5,425 nucleotides of DNA from an uncultured Solobacterium sp. (GTDB lineage: Bacteria > Bacillota_I > Bacilli_A > Erysipelotrichales > Erysipelotrichaceae): contig CAJJTI010000132.1 in NCBI GenBank assembly GCA_905194705.1, forward strand, positions 1-5,425, in the 5' to 3' direction. The notes beneath the pieces were generated by a model. That model did not search any database, was not told where the DNA came from, and saw only the letters and a list, made by a program, of their open reading frames with translations. Below, piece after piece: positions 1-5,425 of the stretch; the stretch's first letter is position 1; every line of letters begins with the position of its first letter. The translations under genes were made by a program, and so were the position numbers.

Positions 1-209
1 GATAATAATCATAAATATCATCTACTGCTCCTGTATGATCATAATGTCCATGTGTAATTAAAATACCTTGAACTGTTTCATTCTTGTTAATTTTATCAAT
101 AATTTTATCAGCGTGATTTCCAGCATCAATAATTAATACTTTGTCATTTTCATGCAAAATATAAATATTTTCATCATATAAACCAATTGGTAAAGTGTCT
201 ATTTTCATA
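1..209 (-). CDS. MBL-fold (glyoxalase II-like) metal-dependent hydrolase, 5' part only
   Basis: This is the N-terminal 69 residues of a metallo-beta-lactamase-fold protein; the gene continues past the left edge. The start MKIDTLPIGLYDENIYIL resembles the opening strands of small hydroxyacylglutathione hydrolase-like proteins (YqgX/GloB-like). LIIDAG follows at residues 25-30. The zinc-binding signature THGHYDHTG lies at 52-60, giving metal ligands H53, H55, D57 and H58. In the family these hold one or two metal ions that activate water to hydrolyse thioesters, phosphodiesters or lactams, so the exact substrate cannot be told from this fragment. The ATG at 209 is the only sensible start because a stop lies in frame seven codons upstream. 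It has a poor ribosome binding site: the nearest purine run, AAAGGG at 229-224, is 14 bases away and inside a hairpin. It follows rpmG on the same strand, 26 bases after its stop codon. The fold is confident; the function is unresolved. Confidence 0.88.
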
Positions 210-215
210 CAAACA

Positions 216-241
216 AAAAATAACCCTTTAAAAGGTTATTT
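216..241 (-). terminator. Intrinsic terminator of rpmG, just ahead of the MBL gene
   Basis: Read on the minus strand, AAATAACC (241-234) pairs with GGTTATTT (225-218) around an 8-base loop, followed by a T-rich run TTTTTGTTTG (220-211, partly in the stem). The rpmG stop codon (238-236) lies inside the rising arm. The tract ends only a few bases before the ATG of the next gene. The hairpin may therefore end rpmG transcription or lower read-through into the hydrolase gene. The stem is AT-rich, so efficiency is uncertain. Confidence 0.65.
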
Positions 242-388
242 CTTCTCCTTATGCACAGTTTTCTTATTGCATCTAGGGCAATACTTTTTGATTTCCATTT
301 TTTCTGTGTGCTTACGTTTATTTCTAGTACCGATGTAATTTTCTTCACCGCACTCGCTGCACTTAAATGTAATATTTTCTCTAGGCAT
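236..388 (-). CDS. rpmG: 50S ribosomal protein L33 (bL33), zinc-binding form
   Basis: This 50-residue basic protein has the normal bL33 length. It is a small protein of the large ribosomal subunit, located near the E site. Two CxxC pairs (C10/C13 and C37/C40) form a zinc ribbon, so this is the zinc-containing (C+) paralogue type; many Bacillota also carry a Cys-less copy expressed under zinc limitation. The core [19 protein letters not shown] is characteristic of the family. I chose the ATG at 388 because AGGAGGGA lies about 6 bases upstream and the protein then begins [10 protein letters not shown] as in homologues. The open frame extends 22 codons further, to 454, but that stretch covers the promoter and reads as a hydrophobic leader foreign to L33. 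A strong sigma-A promoter lies just upstream and a hairpin terminator overlaps the stop, so it is probably mostly its own transcription unit. Confidence 0.96.
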   Translation of the reverse strand: MPRENITFKCSECGEENYIGTRNKRKHTEKMEIKKYCPRCNKKTVHKEKK

Positions 389-421
389 TTGATTCCCTCC
401 TACTTTTTTTCGAACAAAAAG

Positions 422-450
422 AGTATAACATAAACAAAAAAGAATTCCAA
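422..450 (-). promoter_or_regulatory. Sigma-A-type promoter of rpmG
   Basis: On the minus strand there is a -35 box TTGGAA (450-445), a 17-base spacer and a -10 box TATACT (427-422). The predicted start of transcription is near 415, giving a leader of about 27 bases that contains the strong AGGAGGG site of rpmG. The match is 4 of 6 at -35 and 5 of 6 at -10 with ideal spacing. It overlaps the candidate ispG promoter on the other strand. Confidence 0.75.
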
Positions 451-461
451 GCATGTATAAT
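431..461 (+). promoter_or_regulatory. Candidate promoter of ispG
   Basis: A perfect -10 box TATAAT lies at 456-461. The -35 is weak: the best candidate is TAAACA at 431-436 with a long 19-base spacer. Transcription would start near 468, leaving a very short leader of about a dozen bases that still holds the GGAGG site at 470-474. The -10 box is convincing; the -35 and exact start are guesses. Confidence 0.55.
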
Positions 462-479
462 ATTCTTATGGAGGCGATT

Positions 480-1547
480 ATGCATAGACAAGAAACAAGA
501 CCAATTTATGTAGGAAATATTCAAATTGGAGGCCAGAATCGTTGTGTATTACAATCCATGACAAATGTACCTGCCAAAAATATAGAGGCCAGTATCGCAC
601 AAATCAATGAACTGGCTGAAAATGGATGTGAAATTGTTCGTTTAGCTACATTAGATGCCGAAGATGCTAGAGCTATCAAAGAAATCAAAAAACATGTATC
701 TGTACCTCTTGTTGCTGATATTCACTTCAATCATTTATTAGCATTAGAAGCTATTGAAAGTGGAGTAGATGCAATTAGAATTAACCCTGGTAATATTGGT
801 TCTAAAGAACATACAGAAGCTGTTGTAAAAAAATGTAAAGAACATCATATTCCAATTCGTATTGGTATAAATGCTGGTTCACTTGAAAAAGAATTCTTAG
901 AAAAATATGGTAAACCATGCCCAGAAGCAATGATTGAAAGTGCTGATAGACACGTAAAAATATTAGAAGATTTAGATTTCCATGATATTTGTTTATCTTT
1001 TAAATCAAGTTCTGTACCTCTAACAATTGCTGTATATGAAGCAGCAAGTAAACACTATAATTACCCTCTTCATTTAGGTGTAACAGAAGCTGGAGGTTTT
1101 ACTGAAAGTGCTGTTAAATCTTCTGCTGCACTAGGTGCATTATTATATCAGGGAATTGGTGATACAATTCGTGTATCTGTATCTGCTCCACCAAAAGATG
1201 AGCTGATTATTGGAAAGCAGTTACTAAAATCATTTGATTTAATTCACAATGTCCCTGATTTAATCTCCTGTCCAACATGTGGAAGAATTCAATATGATAT
1301 GTTACCAATTGTTAAAGAAATGGAAGATTTCTTACAAACAATACATAGTGATGTATCTGTTGCCATTATGGGATGTCCTGTAAATGGTATTCAAGAAGCT
1401 TCAAGAGCTGATATTGGTGTGGCTGGAGGATATGATTCAGCAATACTATTCAGTCATGGGGAAGTTATCAGAAGAGTTCCTCAAGCTGAAATCGTCCAAG
1501 CTTTACAAGAAGAAATACTAAATTATGTCAAAAAAAATGAGAATTAA
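480..1547 (+). CDS. ispG: 4-hydroxy-3-methylbut-2-enyl diphosphate synthase (IspG/GcpE)
   Basis: IspG catalyses the penultimate MEP-pathway step in the cytoplasm, reductively opening the ring of MEcPP to HMBPP with electrons from ferredoxin or flavodoxin. The 355-residue protein has the usual short bacterial two-domain form. A TIM barrel carries QSMTN (25-29), ADIHF (79-83), RINPGNIG (100-107), LGVTEAG (199-205) and GIGDTIRVS (225-233). The C-terminal iron-sulfur domain supplies the three cluster cysteines C264 and C267 (CPTC) and C299, plus the expected fourth ligand E306. The segment after C299 reads [10 protein letters not shown] where most homologues have GCVVNGPGEA; the glutamate is kept. 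The ATG at 480 has GGAGG 5 bases upstream. In-frame ATGs at 453 and 468 would overlap the -10 box and add residues not seen in the family, so I reject them. It is divergent from rpmG and convergent with nfo, overlapping it by 4 bases inside a shared terminator. It pairs functionally with ispH in this window. Confidence 0.97.
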   Translation: MHRQETRPIYVGNIQIGGQNRCVLQSMTNVPAKNIEASIAQINELAENGCEIVRLATLDAEDARAIKEIKKHVSVPLVADIHFNHLLALEAIESGVDAIRINPGNIGSKEHTEAVVKKCKEHHIPIRIGINAGSLEKEFLEKYGKPCPEAMIESADRHVKILEDLDFHDICLSFKSSSVPLTIAVYEAASKHYNYPLHLGVTEAGGFTESAVKSSAALGALLYQGIGDTIRVSVSAPPKDELIIGKQLLKSFDLIHNVPDLISCPTCGRIQYDMLPIVKEMEDFLQTIHSDVSVAIMGCPVNGIQEASRADIGVAGGYDSAILFSHGEVIRRVPQAEIVQALQEEILNYVKKNEN

Positions 1548-1560
1548 TTCTCATTTTTTT
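1531..1560. terminator. Bidirectional intrinsic terminator, perfect 30-bp palindrome, shared by ispG and nfo
   Basis: Positions 1531-1545 are the exact reverse complement of 1546-1560. The core TGAGAATTAATTCTCA (1538-1553) forms a 6-bp stem TGAGAA/TTCTCA with a TTAA loop. It is flanked by seven A on the left and seven T on the right, so either strand reads as hairpin plus U-tract. The stop codons of ispG (1545-1547) and nfo (1546-1544) sit in the loop. There is no intergenic space. Confidence 0.88.
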
Positions 1561-2398
1561 CATATGATCGCAATAATTGAATTTCTTCTTTATATGGAGC
1601 TTTACCATCGATATATGGTGTTTCCAGTATTTTTGGTATAGAAGTAATTCTAGGGTTAGTTGCGATAGATGCTAAAATCTCTAATCCTATTTCTCCTTTA
1701 CCGATATTTGCATGTCTATCTGAATGACAACCTCTATTATTTTTTGAGTCATTTAAATGAACAACATGCAAATGCTTCAAACCAATAATATGATCAAACT
1801 CATCCAAAACAGCATCAAAGTTACTTAAATCATATCCTGCATCATGTATATGACATGTATCTAAACATACACCAAAATTTGATAGAGATACTTTTGATAA
1901 CAAGGTTTCCAGTTCTTCAAAAGTTCTACCAATCTCTGAGCCTTTACCAGCCATTGTTTCTAAGCAGATTGTAACACTAGATGGAATATCATCTTTCACT
2001 TCATTAACATGCGTAATAAAAGTATTTAAGCCTGTTTCTAAAGTAGATCCCGTATAGGAACCAGGATGTAAAACAAAATATTTTGCTCCAATATATGCTG
2101 TTCTTTTTAATTCAGATATAAATAATTCTTTCGAATTTTTAATGACATTTTCTTTAACAGAATTTGCTAAGTTAATAAGATATGGAGCATGTATAATCAC
2201 ATTGTCCAAATCAATATGATTTTCTTGTAATAAAACTATTGCTTCATCAACTTTTAATAATGAAACATCTACTCTTTTAGCATTTTGTGGAGCTCCTGTA
2301 TATATCATTAAAGCATTTGCATTATAAGATAGTGCTTCTTTAACACTGCCTAACATATAATCTGGAGCAGCCATTTTTACATGTGATCCGATAATCAT
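1544..2398 (-). CDS. nfo: Endonuclease IV (AP endonuclease, Nfo)
   Basis: This is a cytoplasmic base-excision repair enzyme. It cuts DNA 5' to abasic sites and removes 3' blocking groups left by oxidative damage. Its 284 residues match the family length, and it is a TIM barrel with a trinuclear zinc centre. By comparison with E. coli Nfo all nine metal ligands are visible: H70 (IIHAPY), H111 (LHPGSYTG), E147 (CLETMAG), D180 and H183 (CLDTCH), H214 (VHLNDSK), D227 and H229 (SDRHANIG) and E259 (LETP). The start ATG overlaps the stop of cshB as ATGA, and there is no good ribosome binding site before it. It is therefore probably translated by coupling to cshB in one operon; the same cshB-nfo order is known in B. 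subtilis. The 3' end overlaps ispG by 4 bases and lies in the shared palindromic terminator, giving the C-terminus EKNEN. Confidence 0.97.
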   Translation of the reverse strand: MIIGSHVKMAAPDYMLGSVKEALSYNANALMIYTGAPQNAKRVDVSLLKVDEAIVLLQENHIDLDNVIIHAPYLINLANSVKENVIKNSKELFISELKRTAYIGAKYFVLHPGSYTGSTLETGLNTFITHVNEVKDDIPSSVTICLETMAGKGSEIGRTFEELETLLSKVSLSNFGVCLDTCHIHDAGYDLSNFDAVLDEFDHIIGLKHLHVVHLNDSKNNRGCHSDRHANIGKGEIGLEILASIATNPRITSIPKILETPYIDGKAPYKEEIQLLRSYEKNEN

Positions 2399-3765
2399 TT
2401 GTTCTTTAGGTCGTTTAATTCTTTCTGTCTTGCTTTATATCTAGCTTTCTTTTCTTCTTTAATCTTAGAGCGGATATATTCTCTCTTTTTCTTTCTTTCT
2501 AAATCATCAATTGCTCTTTGTCTCTTTTTCTTATAACCTGGCTTAACCTTAGTGTTTTTCTTGGTCATCATTTTAGAAATAGCAATCTTTGTTTCAGAGT
2601 CTTTTTCTGGATGTTTTTTGCCATATGGTCGAAGAGTTTGCCATTTACCAGCTTTAACTCTTTGATGTTCAAAGTGAATACCCTGCTTCATTAAAGAACG
2701 GATAGCTTGATCATCACCATCTTGATATAAAGCAAAACATGTACCTGTACTGCCATTTCTACCAGTTCTACCTGCACGGTGAATATAAAATTCAAGCTCT
2801 GATGGGAAACCGCAACTGATAACATGCGTTACAGTATCTAAGTCAATACCTCTAGCAGCTAAGTCAGTCGCAACTACATATGTATTAACACTGTTCTGTA
2901 AATCTTTTAAAGCCTTCTTTCTTTGTCTGCTTTCAAGATTTCCATGAATTTCTGTTACTTTAATACCATATCCTCTTAAGTCATTAGATATTTCTTCAGC
3001 CATTTCTCTAGTATTAGCAAAAATCAAACATACATATGGCTGGAATGCCGGTAACATTCCTTTAATCACTTCACTGTATGAATGGTGATAGCAAGGTACG
3101 AGAATATGTTTAATATCCTGATTGTTATTTTCCTTTTCTTCAATACGAATTGTTAGAGGATAATGCATATATTTCTTCAAGAATGGTTTCAACTGATCAG
3201 GGATAGTTGCACTGAAAGCAAGCATCTGCAAGTTTTCACTCATTCTTCCAGCAAAGGCATCAATATCTTCCAAAAAACCATATTCTAGTGTCATATCTGC
3301 TTCATCGACAACTAGCATTTTAGCTTCATCAATACGTAATTTACCTTCATCCAAGAATAAATCTTTAATTCTTCCTGGTGTACCAATTACGATATGTGGT
3401 TGCTCGCTCTCCAGTTGCTTAATATCTTTAATACGGTCTTGACCACCAACATATAGTTGAATACGGATATTTTTATCAACTTCCTGAAGTAAAGATGCTT
3501 TTTCAAAAATTTGAACAGCAAGTTCACGCGTTGGAGCAGTGATAACCGCAAAAGGACGATTGCTTGATGAATCGACCATTTCCATAATTGGAATCAAATA
3601 AGCGTGTGTTTTACCAGAACCAGTTTTACTGATACCAATAATATCTTTTCCTTTTAATACTGGTGGAATTACTTCCTCTTGTATTGGTGTTGGATTGACA
3701 AATCCATTTTTGTTAATAAAATCTAGTGTTGTATTTTTTAAATTAAAATCTTCAAAATGTTTCAT
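2395..3765 (-). CDS. cshB: DEAD-box RNA helicase, CshB-like
   Basis: This is an ATP-dependent RNA helicase; its relatives act in cold-shock RNA remodelling, ribosome assembly and mRNA turnover. All motifs are present in order over 456 residues: Q motif PTPIQ (25-29), motif I SKTGSGKT (46-53), Ia APTREL (77-82), GG (107-108), Ib TPGR (129-132), II DEAD (154-157), III SAT (185-187), IV LIFANT (247-252), V VATDLAARGID (298-308) and VI HRAGRTGR (329-336). A strongly basic tail rich in Lys and Arg runs from about 371 to the end and probably binds RNA. Length, tail and position next to nfo match B. subtilis CshB (YqfR), though other DEAD-box paralogues cannot be fully excluded. The start at 3765 has AGGTGA 4 bases upstream. 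It is the first gene of a cshB-nfo operon, read divergently from ispH from an interlocked promoter region. Confidence 0.92.
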   Translation of the reverse strand: MKHFEDFNLKNTTLDFINKNGFVNPTPIQEEVIPPVLKGKDIIGISKTGSGKTHAYLIPIMEMVDSSSNRPFAVITAPTRELAVQIFEKASLLQEVDKNIRIQLYVGGQDRIKDIKQLESEQPHIVIGTPGRIKDLFLDEGKLRIDEAKMLVVDEADMTLEYGFLEDIDAFAGRMSENLQMLAFSATIPDQLKPFLKKYMHYPLTIRIEEKENNNQDIKHILVPCYHHSYSEVIKGMLPAFQPYVCLIFANTREMAEEISNDLRGYGIKVTEIHGNLESRQRKKALKDLQNSVNTYVVATDLAARGIDLDTVTHVISCGFPSELEFYIHRAGRTGRNGSTGTCFALYQDGDDQAIRSLMKQGIHFEHQRVKAGKWQTLRPYGKKHPEKDSETKIAISKMMTKKNTKVKPGYKKKRQRAIDDLERKKKREYIRSKIKEEKKARYKARQKELNDLKNK

Positions 3766-3774
3766 ATGTTCACC

Positions 3775-3783
3775 TGTTATAAT
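3775..3783 (+). promoter_or_regulatory. Candidate extended -10 promoter of ispH
   Basis: TGTTATAAT at 3775-3783 is a perfect extended -10 element (TGn followed by TATAAT). No good -35 is seen at the right distance, where the bases (about 3755-3761) are already in the cshB coding region; extended -10 promoters often manage without one. The predicted start is near 3790, giving a leader of about 36 bases with the GAGGAG site at 3810-3815. Confidence 0.6.
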
Positions 3784-3801
3784 AAATCATAGCTATTATA
3801 A
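3777..3801. repeat. Inverted repeat TTATAATA-N9-TATTATAA between cshB and ispH
   Basis: The 8-base arms at 3777-3784 and 3794-3801 are perfect reverse complements separated by 9 bases. Each arm contains a TATAAT hexamer pointing towards its own gene, so the simplest reading is two divergent -10 boxes. A regulator site is an alternative reading. Confidence 0.7.
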
Positions 3802-3823
3802 CTGAAAAAGAGGAGAATTACAC
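3795..3823 (-). promoter_or_regulatory. Candidate promoter of the cshB-nfo operon
   Basis: On the minus strand a perfect TATAAT lies at 3800-3795, with a weak -35 GTGTAA at 3823-3818 after a 17-base spacer. The start would be near 3788, leaving a leader of about 22 bases that holds the AGGTGA site of cshB. An alternative pairing is TTTTCA (3808-3803) with TATTAT (3784-3779). The region is clearly promoter-like; the exact boxes are uncertain. Confidence 0.5.
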
Positions 3824-3825
3824 TT

Positions 3826-4731
3826 ATGGAAATTATCAATGTCATTCCAAGAGGCTATTGTCAGGGTGTAGTACGTGCAATTAAGATTGCCAAAGATACT
3901 GCTGAAAAATATTCAGACTACCCTATCAGCATGTTAGGCATGCTTGTACATAATCAATATGTTGTAAACGAATGTAAACATTTAGGTATACATTACCTTG
4001 ATGATAAGAAAGCATCACGCTTAGATTTATTAGATAAAATAGACTCAGGAGTTGTTATTATTACAGCTCATGGTGCAAGTGAAGAAGTATATCAAAAAGC
4101 GAAAGATAAAGGTTTGATTGTTGTTGATGCGACATGTCCTGATGTGATGAAAACGCATGTCTTAGTCAAAGAACATGTAAAAGATGGTGATGTTATCTAT
4201 ATTGGTAAGAAAAATCATCCTGAAGCTGAAGGTACAGTAGGTTTATCTAATCATATTCATTTAGTTACTGAAGAAAAAGATTTAGATAACTTAGACGACC
4301 TTCATAATGTTTTAATTACCTGTCAAACAACATTATCTTTACTAGATACAAATCATTTGATTCAAAAAACAAAAGAAAAATTTAAAGACGCAAAAGTAGC
4401 CCCTGAAATATGCAACGCTACACGAATCCGCCAAGAAGCAGTATTAAATTTAAAAGATATTGATGTACTTTATGTTGTTGGTGATCCTCACTCAAATAAC
4501 ACAAACCAGTTAAAAAAATCTGCGGAAAAAGTTGGCATACCTAATGCCTATCTCATTGAAAATGCCAACGACATCAAAGAAAATCAAATTAAAGGTAAAA
4601 ATAGAGTAGCTGTAACAAGTGGTTCAAGTACCCCAACTGCTTTAACTAATGATGTAGTATCTGTACTAAAAAAATATGCAGAAACAGGTATCTTAGATAA
4701 AGATATCCCTATTCCTGCTCATCTTTTTTAA
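3826..4731 (+). CDS. ispH: 4-hydroxy-3-methylbut-2-enyl diphosphate reductase (IspH/LytB)
   Basis: IspH is the final MEP-pathway enzyme, reducing HMBPP to IPP and DMAPP with a [4Fe-4S] cluster in the cytoplasm. At 301 residues it is of usual length. The three cluster cysteines are C12 (PRGYCQGV), C104 (DATCPDV) and C196 (EICNATRIRQEAV). Substrate and catalytic residues are also visible: H42 (VHN), H82 (AHGAS), H131 and E133 (NHPEAEGT), T168-T169 (CQTTLS), the SNNTNQL loop (223-229) and the GSSTPT loop (266-271). The SNNTN form and LGMLVHN are typical of Bacilli-type IspH. The start is the ATG at 3826, with GAGGAG 10 bases upstream. The gene is divergent from cshB. It converges with the pseudouridine synthase gene, overlapping it by 23 bases, and its terminator lies further inside that gene. 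It is the partner of ispG at the other end of the cshB-nfo operon. Confidence 0.97.
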   Translation: MEIINVIPRGYCQGVVRAIKIAKDTAEKYSDYPISMLGMLVHNQYVVNECKHLGIHYLDDKKASRLDLLDKIDSGVVIITAHGASEEVYQKAKDKGLIVVDATCPDVMKTHVLVKEHVKDGDVIYIGKKNHPEAEGTVGLSNHIHLVTEEKDLDNLDDLHNVLITCQTTLSLLDTNHLIQKTKEKFKDAKVAPEICNATRIRQEAVLNLKDIDVLYVVGDPHSNNTNQLKKSAEKVGIPNAYLIENANDIKENQIKGKNRVAVTSGSSTPTALTNDVVSVLKKYAETGILDKDIPIPAHLF

Positions 4732-5410
4732 GATCATTTAATTCTTCATCGGTGAGTAGACGATACTCACCTTTTTTTAATGTTTCATCGAGAATTAAAT
4801 TTTTCATACGAATTCTTTTTAAATAGGTAACTTCGTTTCCAACAGCTAGAAACATTCTTTTTATTTCGTGATATTTACCTTCATGTAATACTAAATGACA
4901 ACTGTAATCTTCTATATGCGTACATTCTGCTTTTGCAAAAACTGTACCATCTTTTAATACCATGCCACTTTCAAAAGCTTTTACCACTTCGCCAGTTAAT
5001 TTATCTCTGCATTCTACATAATATTCTTTATCTACATGTTTTTTAGGCGAAAGAAGTTTATGTCCAAGTTCACCATCATTGGTAATAAGTAATAACCCTT
5101 CGGTATCTTTATCAAGTCTTCCTACTGGAAATAAGCCTTTAACAATATTTGGAACTAAATCGATGACACATGGTACATTACCTTCTGTTGCACTGATATA
5201 ACCGGATGGCTTATATAACATATAATACATAAACTTATGATATGGGATAACTTCATTCAGCAGTTTAACAACATCTTTTTCTTCATTAATTTTATAATCA
5301 GCCTTTGTAATAATTTCATCATTAACCGATACTTGTTTTGCTTTAATAATCTTTTTTAATTCAGAACGTGTTGCAATTCCTGCTTCGCTCAAAAACTTAT
5401 CTAAACGCAT
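4709..5410 (-). CDS. rsuA: RsuA-family rRNA pseudouridine synthase
   Basis: This enzyme converts a uridine in rRNA to pseudouridine; the family type is RsuA, which acts on 16S rRNA U516 (E. coli numbering). The 233-residue protein has an N-terminal S4 RNA-binding domain (MRLDKFLSEAGIATRSE, to about residue 50). A catalytic domain follows with YKPSG (66-70) and the signature GRLDKDTEGLLLITNDG (97-113), where D100 is the catalytic aspartate. KEYYVE (128-133), GKYHEIKRM (178-186) and KKGEYRLLTDEE (212-223) are further family motifs. Paralogues RluB, RluE and RluF share this architecture; the length and single S4 domain favour RsuA/YtzG, but the target base is not proven. The start ATG at 5410 is preceded by AAAGGG with 9 bases of spacing. 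The promoter and any upstream operon partner lie outside the window. No clear terminator of its own was seen; its 3' end overlaps ispH by 23 bases. Confidence 0.92.
   Translation of the reverse strand: MRLDKFLSEAGIATRSELKKIIKAKQVSVNDEIITKADYKINEEKDVVKLLNEVIPYHKFMYYMLYKPSGYISATEGNVPCVIDLVPNIVKGLFPVGRLDKDTEGLLLITNDGELGHKLLSPKKHVDKEYYVECRDKLTGEVVKAFESGMVLKDGTVFAKAECTHIEDYSCHLVLHEGKYHEIKRMFLAVGNEVTYLKRIRMKNLILDETLKKGEYRLLTDEELNDLKKDEQE
4751..4778 (+). terminator. Intrinsic terminator of ispH, inside the rsuA coding sequence
   Basis: GGTGAGTA (4751-4758) pairs perfectly with TACTCACC (4764-4771) around the loop GACGA, followed by seven T (4772-4778). This is a textbook rho-independent terminator on the plus strand, starting 20 bases after the ispH stop. 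The same bases on the other strand encode the KKGEYRLLT part of the pseudouridine synthase. There is no T-run on the minus-strand side, so it should act on ispH only. Confidence 0.9.
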
Positions 5411-5425
5411 CCTATTAAGCCCTTT

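Noticed and set aside
251..433. A 60-codon plus-strand open frame across rpmG
   Set aside because: It is the antisense shadow of rpmG, with no recognisable motif or ribosome binding site.
389..454. A 22-residue hydrophobic N-terminal extension of L33
   Set aside because: The stretch contains the rpmG promoter and ribosome binding site, and L33 homologues begin at MPRE-like sequences.
440..467. Inverted repeat AAGAAT-N16-ATTCTT in the rpmG/ispG promoter region
   Set aside because: Six-base AT-rich arms with a long spacer are expected by chance in this composition; nothing further supports an operator.
453..479. Upstream in-frame ATG starts for ispG (453 and 468)
   Set aside because: They overlap the TATAAT box and the GGAGG site that serves the ATG at 480, and would add residues absent from the IspG family.
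4687..4708. Imperfect hairpin GGTATCTT/AAGATATCC as a terminator for the pseudouridine synthase gene
   Set aside because: The stem has a bulge, and on the minus strand the T-run is about 15 bases further on, so it lacks the standard terminator form.

Overview
The window is gene-dense, AT-rich bacterial chromosome. It looks like a low-GC Bacillota, plausibly the Erysipelotrichia or a related gut lineage. The reasons are the AT bias, strong AGGAGG-type ribosome binding sites on several genes, Bacillus-like variants of IspH and CshB, and a gene set that resembles the B. subtilis yqf region. Trp is encoded by TGG and TGA is used as a stop, so this is the standard bacterial code and not the mycoplasma code. 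The organism assignment is inference only.

Layout from left to right: the 5' part of a metallo-beta-lactamase-fold hydrolase (minus, runs off the left edge); rpmG for ribosomal protein L33 (minus); ispG (plus); nfo and cshB (minus, an operon transcribed cshB then nfo with an ATGA overlap); ispH (plus); and an RsuA-family rRNA pseudouridine synthase (minus). No gap longer than about 100 bases lacks a gene. No tRNA, rRNA, riboswitch, mobile element, CRISPR array or phage sequence was seen.

The genes are housekeeping. IspG and IspH are the last two enzymes of the MEP isoprenoid pathway. Both are oxygen-sensitive [4Fe-4S] enzymes: IspG makes HMBPP, and IspH reduces it to IPP and DMAPP. They flank a base-excision repair endonuclease (Nfo) and a DEAD-box RNA helicase (CshB). 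L33 and the pseudouridine synthase add a ribosome theme.

The interesting part is the packing of control signals rather than a new system. The ispG and nfo genes converge on a perfect 30-bp palindrome. It holds both stop codons, works as a terminator in both directions, and makes both proteins end in KNEN. The ispH terminator lies inside the rsuA coding sequence. Both divergent gene pairs (rpmG/ispG and cshB/ispH) appear to have interlocked promoters. In the cshB/ispH gap the two -10 boxes are the arms of an inverted repeat. I found no convincing evidence of an undescribed biological system here.
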